NCBI GenBank assembly: GCA_003344405.1
Contig: NOWV01000041.1
Location: 62,001-126,000, forward strand
Direction: 5' to 3'
DNA: 64,000 nt
Source: Trichoplax sp. H2
Lineage: Eukaryota; Placozoa; Uniplacotomia; Trichoplacea
In this document: piece by piece, positions 25,648 to 37,526 of the stretch
How positions within the stretch are numbered: position 1 is the first letter of the stretch
Layout of the letters: each line of letters opens with the position of its first letter
The notes under the pieces: model-generated
Told to the model about the DNA's origin: nothing
Seen by the model: the letters and a program-made list of their open reading frames with translations, nothing else
The model's database searches: none
Program-made: the position numbers and the translations under genes

Positions 25648-28600
25648 TTAATAAGCCTTAGTTTCATGTAGCATAATTCCCAGTAGTCCTCGTCTGCCTT
25701 CTTTAGCAGTTTGTATAATTCGTATTTGTTCATATGTTTCTTCAATTAATAGACACTGATAAAAATAGAAAGTAAATTTTGATAATTGCACAATAAAAAT
25801 ATTTACACCATTCGTGCTATTGGGCATTGTTAACTAGGCAAAATTTTATTAAGGATATAACAGTTTGGGTACCTGCTGAATCCGTTCTCTATCAATGTTA
25901 GCTCTTTGCAGTCTCTCCCAACGATAATGTTTTATGCAAGAGCGCTTTCTTACTCTACAAAAATCATCAGTTTCTTCGAACACATTTCGGGTTAATGGAC
26001 ACCCACACACTTCATTCGCAGGTATCTAAGTATAAGTTATGCATAAAAGGATATTAGCTTAATTCATTGTTATTAGATTGCTTTAAAGTCCAAAGAACTG
26101 TATCTACTACTACGATATACTGTAGCTATCAAATCAGTTTGAAAAATTTTCCAATACAGGTAATCTTCAACCTTTGGCTCTTTAGTATGTTCTGCACACA
26201 ATACGCGTAAACGCTTGCAGTATGTTCCTTGTTGTGCGTTATATTCATCGCAGAATAATGACACCCTTGTAAACAATTTATAGTAGATTTAATTCTTCTT
26301 TTAATTCACCGAAAAAAGTAGTGACGTTCTCAATATTATGTATCAAGATATGTCATATTAAAACCAATAATAAAGTATTAGTCCTACTTACTCATTTGGT
26401 CCTACATTAGTAGCATACTTTGATCCATACGATGTCAAACTTTCTTCCTGTATATAGGCACACAAAATTAAGATTATTTCGGACGTCAATTTAAAATTTA
26501 TAATATATTAAAGAAATTCGATTTTACCTTGATATAGCACTTTTCCATATGTTTGATAGCATTACGTGGAGGAATAGAATGTCCACATGTAACGCAATAA
26601 ATTTGTAAATCAGTATCTTCATTGCCATCTTCATTGGCCTAAATGTAAATTGTAAATCATAATTACGCGTAGGTAACAAATATATAATAACAAAGTTTTA
26701 GCAACAATAACCTACATCGGGTTCTAATGAAGCAGATGACATTTTAGTCCAATTAACGAAATGGTCTAATTTCGCAGACATTTCATCTAACTCTGCTAAC
26801 CTTTTTTCAGCAATCTGCAAGATTTATATTGAAGTATGAATAATACATTAAAAGTATTTGGTCAGCTACATTTTGTATTCACTCTAACGTACAGTTGGCA
26901 TGTTTAACTTACTTTTCGTTTTCTTTCTAACTCCTTTATTTTTAATTCACCCTGAATATCAGCGGTAAGGCCTTGAGTTCTCAAAGTCTTAATTTTATTC
27001 GGTAAGACTCGAAGAATACGCCTAGTTGCAAATAAATCAATACGTAATTCAATGGATTACTAAAGTAATTATGAATTAATTTAAAACTAACTCTTTAGCC
27101 AGTTTTAAACCGCATTCATTGCTACAATATTTTGAAGACAGCCTTGCAGCATTGACGCAACCGATGCCAATACATTGTATCAATTCTCTCTTCTCAATAA
27201 TTTCAACTTGCGTATCCTCATCTTTGATTTGTTTGCCCTCATCTCGTTTTCTTTTCCGACTCTTTGATTGATGTTCCTTTCCTTTACGTGTTTTCTTCTA
27301 CAAAAAGAATTATACAAAACTTAAAAGTAGAGTACAAAATGAACAATATTATTATCAATATCAACTAACTTCACTCTGTTCCTCTCTTTTGCTCTTTTTT
27401 AACTGTTTAACTTTAAGGCTACGCTGTTTACTTGATTTTTTGGATGCTTTAGGGGTTTGCGCTGTTGCAGCTGAAGTATCATCTTTTTCAGAAACTTTAT
27501 TAGCAATAGTCGTTTCGTCTTGTGCTGGAACCGTTAAATCCTATTTTATAAGATTAATATCGAAAATAAACTTATTCTTGTAAAAGTAGTTGATAATCCT
27601 GTAATGCTGATAATGCCAGAGTGCTTACCATGTTTGATATCTTTCCTTTATCTTCATCAGTAGGTGTTGTTAAAGCAGGAGAAGTTGGCGCAGGCTGTGA
27701 AGTAGCGCTAACATTGATAGATCCGTTCGACTAAAATATAATAAAAAAGTAGAATGAGCTAATGACAAGCAATTTGTAACAAAATTCGTATTTCTATTGC
27801 GCAAGGCAAATGTTCAAAATTATGCACCAGCCTGTGTACATTAAGAAAACAAATGACGTAAGGGACTTACCAATCGTGAATAAAATTTGCACTGGCGTAA
27901 CATACATTTCTGCCGAAGTCTTTTAGGACCTCCAAATTTTGGCATATCCTACAGTATTTAAGAATTACAGTATTAACAATGCTAATTGAAGCATAGATAC
28001 TTTATTGTGATATTTTAGCGTAAGTTGTTTTACAATATCTTTATGACAAGCTATAGAATTAACATGCTATACCAAGCAAAATTTGCATTTGCCACAATCT
28101 TCCGTTCTTGTACAAGCATCGCATTTTCCACAAGCTCGAATGGAACGCTATTTTTAGTTAAAAATAATTTATCATTGTGGTGGTTGCTATTCCATAGTTA
28201 AAATCGAAATATATAAATTCTTAAAAGGAACTCATTTGCTGTATAACTTGAACTTTCTATAGCTATTTATATTATCTTTATTATTACTTTTTGTCTCTTT
28301 TCTTCTTGATGACGATCTTCCGAATGACGATCTTCTCTCTTTTTTTTCGATTTATAAGTTGTACGTAATTCATTATTTTTCTCTTCAGTTATGAAAATAT
28401 GAAAAAATAATTTCATTTTACTTTAGTGGATATGGTACAGATATCAAGAGGGTTTCATATCACTGAAACTTTGCTGTTAGAAGTGAAATTTGTTAAGATT
28501 AACTTTCACTTAGCAATAATACGAGTATAGTATTATTATTTAATAGTATTGTTGATGTATCAAGCTAGTGATGTACTTTTAGGAATGGTATTAGTTGATA

Positions 28601-29975
28601 GAAAAATTGTGGACTAGAACAGTATAAGAGCTTTAGTTTTTAGATTAAAATTTAGTCAGCACTATGTCAGCTTATAGCACTATGTAACAATATAGTACAT
28701 TACAATGATATCTCAAGAGGTGACTTAAAGCTAGGCATATTGATTGTAAATTAGAATCATATTGGTATTAGTAAGTTAATGCAGAAGATTGATATTGATT
28801 GAGGGCGAATACAGCTTATCAATACTACAGCATATATAGTAATGACATCATTAGTGCATCAAGCAAGTGATGTATCATCGGAGATGATACGATGTAATAC
28901 AGGTTGACTACAAAACAGATGATTACTAAAATTGAAAGGTAGTTTTACCCATTTTACATTAATCATGAACTTACCTATACAATTAGGACAGTAAAATTTT
29001 TTAATCATGTTAGCATCTTCATTTTTAATACCAATGCAATCACCATGGAACCATTCGTCACAACCATCGCAGCATCTGTTCAAAAAAGGTGAGTTTGAGA
29101 TGATAGTGATAACTGTATAGTATAGTTACTTGATACACTCTTGTACCGATGCTATATCATAACTCTATCTTGATCACTGGAATTCTAATGATTATAATTG
29201 TCATGTACTTGTATAGTAAACGTAAGCCATGGTATTTCATTCTATGCCGATTGCTACTGGTAATTTTGTTGTTACTCTGTTGCACAGGATGCCATCTCCT
29301 CATGTACAGTATGTGTTCAAGCTACAATTGCTAGTCATGTCAAATCACAATTCTTTTCCTAGTAGGCTAACATCGTTAACGATGACAGACATCAATGATT
29401 GGCATCAACACACTGTAGTGTGATTACATGATAACCGTTTGATTTTAACACTATCTCCAAGATCACCATCGCAGTCAATCTACTAATACCATCTATAGTA
29501 CTCTCGTCATTTACGATTATCTTGATAACTGTATCATTCATTATAACATTACCCCCAACGAATTGATACCACCTATAGTACCCTCGTCATTTACGATTAT
29601 CTAGATTACCGTATTATTTTAACGTTGATAATACTTTGAAGGTTATTAGTCAATATATTGATAATATGTATGGTACTTACATCATCAATCTTTTACCATC
29701 ATCCGGTTGTTTGCAAATGCAGTATAAGACTGGCTCATCGGTTCCTTCAACTGGAGCTGATTCATTTTCAGGCTAGATTGTATATTTACAAATTTAAAAA
29801 TAAAGTGATTCTTGACGTTATTGTTCTAAGTAGGCAATTATGAGAAGGATTGATCGATTTGAGGTCCTTTTACTCATTTTTCATATAGTATTTTCACATA
29901 TTATTCTATCTATTGGTATGTAGTAGATGAAATTACCTCCTGAGGCTGAGGTGGATGAGCAGGTTGATCCTCCAT
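25648..29975 (-). CDS. CXXC1: CXXC1/CFP1, CpG-binding subunit of SET1/COMPASS
   Basis: CFP1 binds unmethylated CpG DNA and H3K4me3 and brings the SET1 H3K4 methyltransferase to promoters. The gene is complete: 16 exons, all phases agree, 562 residues. Exons in transcript order: 29937-29975, 29681-29772, 28975-29075, 28288-28382, 28073-28147, 27871-27948, 27629-27730, 27370-27540, 27092-27297, 26913-27021, 26716-26814, 26528-26638, 26392-26447, 26172-26265, 25873-26025, 25648-25755. The ATG at 29975 opens MEDQPAHPPQPQE. A PHD finger follows (YCICKQPDD, then ICCDGCDEWFHGDC and FYCPNC). Next is a lysine-rich linker, then the CXXC zinc finger (CGKCDACTRTEDCGKCKFC, then KFGGPKRLRQKC), a basic/Ser-Thr linker, KYCSNECGLKLA, a coiled coil and the C-terminal SET1-interaction block (EYNAQQGTYCKRL, VCGCPLTRNVFEETDDFC). 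All zinc ligands of the PHD and CXXC modules appear present. It is shorter than human CXXC1 (656 aa), mostly in linkers. Confidence 0.97.
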
Positions 29976-30369
29976 TGAATCAAGCTGATGGTTGATAGCA
30001 CGCAGGAAGAGTTGGTCTATCCGCTGATGAAAGTAATAACTACAGTAGAATGTTGACCAATGTAGGAGAAGTAGGCAAGATAGCTTGGCTAATGGATCAA
30101 TGTAAGATTAGCTATCATAAGATCGCTTAGACTAGACCAGGCATCCAATGGGATGAAATTTGCACTACTGTTATTAACTCTAACTATTATTACGACCATA
30201 AAAGTGATGTAGATAATCCAGTTGCCTATAGTGTCCACTACCATTGACAAGGTTGTGATTGCGCTTGATTTGATCACCTTCCAGCAGTCTTTTCTTGACG
30301 TCGAATCATGTCCAGGATTGACGCAGGCGCAGAACACTGTCCTGACTGCTGGACCGTCCCAGCTCCCAG
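29976..30369. other. Upstream flank of CXXC1
   Basis: Probably holds the CXXC1 5' UTR and promoter. The 82-codon frame at 30089-30337 (-) has no recognisable motif. No TATA box or CpG-rich patch is obvious. Confidence 0.4.
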
Positions 30370-31250
30370 TCTACTGACAGACTGACGGATGATCAGTCAA
30401 GCCTACTCTTCCAGTAGTTCGCTGGCGTACAGTAGTGTCGCGTACTGTACAGTACTGTACACTGTGGTGTAGTTCTGGATAGTGCTCTTTTGCTACATTG
30501 CTTCCAATCTACTGACAGACTGACGGATCATCCGTCATGCCTAGTCTTCCAGTAGTGTCGCGTTTTGTACTGTACACTGTAAAGTACAGTATACTGTAGA
30601 CTGTACACTGTGGTGTAGTTGTACTCTTTTGCTACATTGGTTCCAGACTACTGACCGACTGACGGATGATCCGTCAAGCCTACTCTTCCAGTACAGTAGT
30701 TCGTTGGCCCACAGTACAGTAGTATCGCGTACTGTACAGTACTGTACACTAGAAAGTACAGTACAGTATTGACTGAACTACTGTATGGTGGCTCACAATG
30801 AACTCTGTGGTGTACTGTACGTACAGTACTGTAGTTGTGTAGTCTTTTGCTACATAATGTACAGTACAGTGTACTGTACATTTGGTTCCAGTCTACTGAC
30901 AGACTGACGGATCATCCGTCAAGCCTACTCTTATTACAGTACAGTACTGTACTGTAGTTGTGTACACTTTTGCTACATTGGTTCCAGTCTACTGATAGAC
31001 TGACGGATCATCCGTCAAGCCTACTCTTACAATAGTTCGCCCGCGTACTGTACACTGTACAGTGCTGTCGTGTCGCATACTGTACACTGTAAAGTATAGA
31101 CTGTATACTGTACAGTACACTGTGGTGTGGTTGCGTACTCTTTTTTTGCTACATTGGTTCCAGTCTACCGACAGACTGACGGATCATCCGTCAAGCCTTA
31201 CTCTTTTACAGTACAGTACTGTAGTTGTGTACTCTTTTGCTAAATTGGTT
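30370..31250. repeat. Irregular tandem repeat with palindromic cores, 6 units
   Basis: Each unit contains CAGTCTACTGACAGACTGAC, a 15-bp inverted repeat GACGGATNATCCGTC, then AAGCCTACTCTT, a variable run of CTGTACAG/GTACAGTAC words, and CTCTTTTGCTACATTGGTTC. The inverted repeat sits at 30384 (one arm changed), 30522, 30661, 30906, 31002 and 31178. Spacing varies from 96 to 245 bp because the CTGTAC runs expand and shrink. Confidence 0.9.
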
Positions 31251-31424
31251 CCAACGTATCCCTTGGTGAATGTTGACTAATAACATTCATTTGAATTCAC
31301 TTCAAGCTCGTTCTTATTTTTCTTCTTTGCGGTATAAGTATAAAGGACCGTTCATAAAGGTTCACACTACGCTCTCTATTGACTCCGTATTGGATTCAAA
31401 GGAAAAACACAGCAAGCAAGCGCA

Positions 31425-31575
31425 GACTGTGCCGTGCTGTACAGTATCGCGGCAGTGCGTAGAGTACAGTACAGTAATCTGTAACCTGTACTGTACAGTA
31501 CTGTACAGTACTATCTCTACCGTCTACAGTACAGTCCGTACATTACAGTACTGTAGACTGTGGACTGTCTTGTGT
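31425..31575. repeat. CTGTACAG/GTACAGTAC-rich patch before the tetraspanin
   Basis: The stretch is dominated by overlapping GTACAGTAC and CTGTACAGTA words on both strands, with no unit length. It ends about 190 bp before the tetraspanin start codon. Confidence 0.8.
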
Positions 31576-31766
31576 TGTCGCCTTTTCCGGCATTCCACTA
31601 CTGGAGGCCTTCATTGACTTTCTTGCTTAGAAAAAAAACTTCCAACGCCCTAAACTGAATCCGTGAACGTTTGTTCGATTCATTGACTGACTTGAAGAAA
31701 AGTTGCTGCTTGATTGCAGCCGTTATCAAGGCCAAAGGCCGACGACTTAAGAAGGACTGAGCAATA

Positions 31767-34379
31767 ATGCCTTCCATCGAGACTACAAATAAACGCCGAC
31801 AGCGCCATAAGAAAAAATGGTACAAATTCGAACCGACCGAGATTAGCGCTTGGATTCGAGTTCCTTTCTTTATTGTCTGCTTGTTAACATGGGTAAATGA
31901 TATGATAGACTATTCTATACAGCGTTCAATGCATAATAAACACGATCATTTTTACGCAACTTTATTAGTGTAGTAAGTCTGAAGTACAACCTATGGACAA
32001 CATTGTCCTGATGGTTTACCTGACGATGTGGTCAATATAAACAGTTGGTATCAAGATACGTAAACAGTACTTTCGTGAAAGCAAGGCACCAATGGAATCA
32101 AATCTTATTTAGAGATGACCAACACTATATGCGCTAAACATTCAACATGTAAGAATGGATGCTCATGTAGAGCTGCTACACTACATGTAGACTGTAATGG
32201 AATGACGACAGCGACACAAGCCAATTATTATCACTGTGCTACTTGTTGATCGTTTATTACCTTTAAAATACCTCCATCCTAATGAACAATGTTCAATTCT
32301 GTGCTGTACTCATTCGATAGATTTATTATTGAACTATAAATTCTCCATCAGTTGATAGGATGCATTTCGTTAGGCATTGGCATTTGGGCCGAAGTGCAAT
32401 CTGCCAATCTACGCCCTACTACTGCCAATGGTAAAGTAAATTCACAAATTGCAAACTGGACATCTGGACCTGCCATCATCTTGATTGTAATGGGCTTGAT
32501 GGGCTTTATTATGGGTTTCTTAGGTTGTGTTGGTGCTTTAAGAGAAAATCTTTGCATGCTGTATACGGTATAAATAACATCGCAATTAATACAATAACAA
32601 TTCATAGGAAGGCTAGATTGCTATTCAATCATTTAGCAAACCCCACATTGATTTAGTTTAATCTCATTAATCTTATCCTGTCAAGCTACTTATAGGAGTA
32701 ATTGTGCCATCAATAATCAATTCATAATAGCTTAAAATTGATGATGTATTCTCCTTTTCCTCTCTTATCGTTAGTTTCTAGTATCGGCTACTATTATTCT
32801 CATACTGCAAATTGTAGCTCCAATTCTGGCTTATGTCTTATCACAGGAGGTAAGATTGCAAATACTGTACCAGATCCTATACTAAAAACTTCGGTAGCTA
32901 TTACCGCACATAGTTTATTTCGCTGTCAACATGATAGAGTATAAGTACTAAACGACTATACTTTGCTGTTGCAAATGATTACATGATTTTCTACAGTCTA
33001 AACTGTATGTTGTTTTCTATCTTTACAACTAGTATGTTACTGCTTGACCGATATGATGATCAAATTTATCGGAAGTAATCTTCGCGGTCATTACTATACT
33101 TTACCAATGACTCAGTGTAATTTTATTCACTGCTGTCAACTAGCAAATCGGTTTATGAAGTTTTACAATCTTTAAGTTATTAGTATTCGCTACTACTATC
33201 AGTAAAATTGTAAAAGAAAAGACGACTCGAGTCAAGCTTTCAATTTGTCGGTGAAATATTTGCGTCTACGCTTCTATTATAATTCAGGCCACGAATTTAG
33301 CCAATACTGCCGTTAGAAGTTCAATCACAGACTACAGAGCCAATGCTGACTTGGAACGATTAATTAACTATATCCAAACAAGTGTAAGTTGCTCATCGTT
33401 TGAATCCTGAAAATTTTAGGAATGCTCTCCTTGGGTATACAGCATATACTGGATATTAAGATAAACGTAGCAAAGGATAATTTATTTACCGACAGCTAAT
33501 ACTACACTGTACAAACAAAATTAGTTCTTGCGATATCGATTGGCCTCTTCTTTATCTCACCTATATCATTGTAAAATATAGCTAAAATGTTGTGGTGGCG
33601 CTAATTACAATGATTGGGAGTTTAACATCTACTTCAACTGTACTAGCCCTGGACCAGAGAGTTGTGGCGTACCCTACTCATGCTGTATTAATTATACTAT
33701 ATCGGTTAGTATGATAATTATAGAAATTTATCTTTCATTTGTAGAACATTCCTTATATACGACATATTACATCGGTTCAGTTCAAAACTTACCTTTGGTG
33801 GATTTTTATAATAGGGTTCTATTAATTCGCAGTGCGGCTATGGAAGTAGAAGACTAACAGTAAGCTTACAACTGACATCGTCTAAGACATTTCACACTTT
33901 AAGATATTGGTTATATGCTTTGTAACTCTTACGCCTAATACTTTAATCTTATATAACCTATTTTTAATATGTTCAATTCCCTCTCAAGTCTAAATCGTTT
34001 TATCTATTTTCCGTACAGCAACTTCAAGCCAGAACTAGGATTTATACTAACGGCTGTACTGATTCCGTCAAGGCATTAATTAGGAATAACCTATATTGGT
34101 TCATTGGAATTGGGTTTGGATTATGCTTAATTCAGGTAGAGAAATACAAAATGTCGATTTATTATTTTGAAATCACTTGATCGATATAGTTTATAGTTAA
34201 TTACTACAATAATAAATGCTTATTTGAATTTGGGATATTTTTTGCCTTAGTTGGCAGTTTTAGTCTTATGTGGTAAGCTAATTCAAGAGATTAAGGCAGT
34301 TAAAACGGATTATGAACAGTACTACAATGACGTCGGAACGTGGCCTGGTGGAAATACCGGTGAAAATGCTGGTGTTTGA
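31767..34379 (+). CDS. TspanC8-type tetraspanin (TSPAN5/14/17-like)
   Basis: TspanC8 tetraspanins escort the protease ADAM10 out of the ER and steer its substrate choice, including Notch. Eight exons, all in phase, give 308 residues: 31767-31892, 32352-32567, 32775-32849, 33288-33383, 33582-33704, 33815-33859, 34019-34135, 34251-34379. The ATG at 31767 opens a basic N-terminus, then four membrane segments: VPFFIVCLLTW continuing LIGCISLGIGIWA; IILIVMGLMGFIMGFLGCVG; FLVSATIILILQIVAPILAY; and FIGIGFGLCLIQ continuing LAVLVLCG. The large extracellular loop has LKCCGGANYNDWEFNIYFNC, ESCGVPYSCC, QCGYG and TNGC, which gives the eight cysteines that define TspanC8. CVGALREN after TM2 is typical. Residues match TSPAN5/14/17 (NDWxxNIYFNC, CGVPxSCC) better than TSPAN33 or TSPAN10. 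Orthology within C8 is not resolved. Confidence 0.95.
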
Positions 34380-36484
34380 CGCATAGAAACTGCAAAGTGC
34401 AATCTATGGCTTGGCTTTATAAAGCGTATTTGTACTAGAGTATTGATAAGATGGGGAAACACAAGCTGTTTATTAATTAGCCATTAGAGCGTGGTATTGC
34501 TGCCTTGACTAATTATGCAGACGATGACTTTACCCCATCTTCTACGTATTTATCTTACTATTAATATGCACTTATCTTACATACTGTTCTTTATCGTACT
34601 ACGCGTATTACTAAATATAAGCAAATTGTTGTGAGGCTATCATTATATTATATGCTATACAGTAGTTTTGTTGACAATACGGTTGACATACTGTAACTGT
34701 GTTAACGTATAATGGTTAAAATTGTAGATCTAGTAGCATTGTTCTTACACAACATACAGCATGAATAAGGTAACCAATTTGATGATATGACTACTCTATT
34801 GATAAGTATATGCGTGGTTAATGAATGAAAACAAATGTTGAACAAGAGAATAGCTTCCTTTCTGTATTTAATCTTGTCATTTGAGTACCTTATTGTACAC
34901 GTTTGTTTTGTACTGCGGTTCTTGTAAAGTTGTACTACAGCGTAGAGGTTACTTATTCTACTTTTATAGAAGGCAATTGTTATATTTTATGTTTTGATTG
35001 ACTGATTTAATTTTATTGCATTGGTTTGCACTTCTTGTGTGGCGTAGTAGCGAATAGTTATAACTTGATTATATGTGATAACGAGTAATTACGCTCGCCA
35101 TCCGTTGTATGATAACGATATTAGACAGTTTATTTGTGAGGGTCAAGTATTTTTAAACGTTATAATAATAAAAGATACCATCTTTTCTGGAAGCAAATCT
35201 CTATATCATCTTAATTACTCCAGTTTATACGACAAATCGATAATAAGACGATAATTTATCAATGGGTTGTGTCAAAATGCAGTGATAGTAAAACTTTACG
35301 CCTACTACAGTACTTTTGAAGGAAGGAATTCGTCGTATTTTAGACATAATTAGGGATCCCCAACGGTCGGTTCAACTCAGTCTGGCACGCAATTTTTAAA
35401 ACAGTTTACATTTTTAAAGTCAATTATAGGTATTATAACTTTATTTTTAGAACTTTAAAATGAATCAACATGAAGGATTGAAATTGAAATTACAGTAATT
35501 TAGGATTGTTGAGTTTGATAGTTTAAGGTTAAAAATTATTATTTATGCTTTATGATAGTACGGTACTGTATAAGGGCTAGTTCTGCTGGCAGGCCAACTA
35601 ATCTATTACTCATAACTTAAAAATACAAGTTTATCACATTGCTATATTGTTATAGCGCTGTACTGTAAGCCACAGCCTTTTTAACTTTCAATGAATAAAA
35701 GATACGATGATTGAAAAGTAACTGCCATTACAATTACAATGTACTCATCTTCATAGTCAACATTACCATGAAAATAAAATCAAGCAACATATCTTGTAAC
35801 CTTTCCATAATAAATAATATAATATCAATCCCACGTCATATAGCACAGAAGAATTACAAGCACTTGCGCTGCACGTGAATATCTAATAACCTTTCCTACC
35901 GTACATATAGACGGGTAGACACGATGTCAATATTACTGTATGACTTTCTCTTACAACGTGACCGTAGCTTTTCTTAATTAGTCCTACTATCATAGTAATG
36001 CTATGAGTACACAATCAGCAGACTAAATCAAGAGACAGACGAACATCGTAAAATTATGAGCAAACATGACAGCATTCTAATAATAACGTTTAAAAAAGAT
36101 AAGTTTAACTCGGTAAGTATTCAGAATCATTACAGTATTTAAGCTATTCTCTACACTTCAATTCAAGATGGATCTCGCCAGTAGTGAAGGGTAGCAGTCC
36201 GTCAATAAATACTACTATTACTATTATCATTATTATTTATTTCATAAAACCATCTACTATATAGTCGTTGCAATGAAATCAAGCTGAGAATTATACTATA
36301 ACTAACAAAAGTATTTTTTTTTCGAAGCTGAAATCATCGTAATAATACTGAACGCACCAGTCTAAGGCGGTATAGACCCTATATCGTAGGGCTATCCAAA
36401 ATTTGCCCGCTAGATTGAAATTGATTCATTCTTGACAACGACAGATAAATAGTAAGAGCGTCCAATCATAATTCTATCTGTGCT
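34380..36484. other. Convergent spacer between the tetraspanin and C/EBP
   Basis: 2.1 kb of AT-rich sequence between facing stop codons. It includes candidate poly(A) signals (AATAAA at 35167-35172 for the + gene) and a short TTATTATTT-rich patch. No gene or array seen. Confidence 0.5.
36236..36241 (-). terminator. Candidate polyadenylation signal for C/EBP
   Basis: TTTATT on + reads AATAAA on the minus strand, about 245 bp past the C/EBP stop. Position is plausible for a short 3' UTR, but chance occurrence is likely in this composition. Confidence 0.35.
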
Positions 36485-37526
36485 TTAAGGCAATGTAAAG
36501 GGTGAAGGACTTGATCCAAATTGATTCCTCGTGGATAGGCTATTAGTACTTGCACTGGTTATCATAGTCATTGTTGTCGTGGTAGATGTATTATCCAGTT
36601 TATTGGATGAGAAGTCGGTCAGGTTACCAGCCGAGACGACACCAGAATTGACAAATAAGCTTTTCAAGACGGATAATTCTTTTGTTAATAGTGATAACTT
36701 TGTCTTTAATTCTTCATTCTCCATGCTTAATTGCATGACCCTTTCTTGGGTTTCCATCGATTTTAGCTTCGTCTTCTTGCGGCTCTTTCGTACCGCTTCA
36801 TTATTGCGTTCACGCTTACGGCGGTATTCATCACTGTATTTATTCAATGATTTCCTACTGTTACTACCGCTGCCAGCGTCTAAAGATTCTGTTAGTAGAT
36901 CTATATCTTCATCAGGTGTAATTGCTGCTGATTGCCTTGTGTTGTGATCGCTGGCCACTATGTTTGTCATAGTCGACATGGCACCAGCTGTAGTCGATGT
37001 TGTGGTACTAGTTGTAACAACATTGGTATCGTCGTAACTTTTTAAGGATAAATTCTTATAATTATTGACCATACTTGCAGTTGCAGGATTAGCACAGGTA
37101 GTAGAAGAAAATGAGTTAACAACCGTAGTGATTGTAGGATCAGCAGGTGATTCTGATACCAATCGAAATAGTAAATCTTCGTCAGCAAGATTGGATTTGG
37201 GTTGATGAATATTAGTTACGTTGGCAGTGACGAAATACGAGGCTAAATCGATCGATGATTCGTTGGCAAGTATTTCTAATTGAGTAGAGCCACTGATTTC
37301 TCCACGAAGATCACTTCTATCCAGTAATTTCTCTTCTTGCGGATTACAATTACGAGTACTACCTTGATAATAACTGAAAGGAAGGCAAGAACGTGAGTAT
37401 CGATCTACTTTACGATCCATCAAGCCGTCGTCGTAGACGATCGGTGTGTCATTCAATCCTGCACTAGGCAGGCGATAGGAATAATAAGCTGAAAGGTCCA
37501 GCCTTTCCAATTGTAGCGAGCGACAA
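36485..37526 (-). CDS. CEBP: C/EBP-family bZIP transcription factor
   Basis: C/EBP proteins are bZIP activators that bind ATTGCGCAAT-like sites as dimers. The long exon ends at a stop at 36485. The C-terminal third has the C/EBP basic region, YRRKRERNNEAVRKSRKKTK, followed by a leucine zipper starting METQERVMQLSMENEELK. The RERNNxAVRKSR signature is specific to this family. Upstream, SSIDLASYF and ADEDLLFRL resemble the conserved N-terminal activation motifs of vertebrate C/EBPs, and the middle is Ser/Thr-rich. The frame has no ATG at its 5' end: it is open back to an in-frame stop, with a good splice acceptor (TTTCAG) before 37526. So either a short upstream exon supplies the start, or translation begins at the internal Met at 37420 (MDRKVDRYS), leaving out about 35 codons. 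Vertebrate C/EBPA, B and D genes are intronless. Confidence 0.93.

Noticed and set aside
36531-36947. 138-aa plus-strand ORF
   Set aside because: Antisense shadow of the C/EBP exon.
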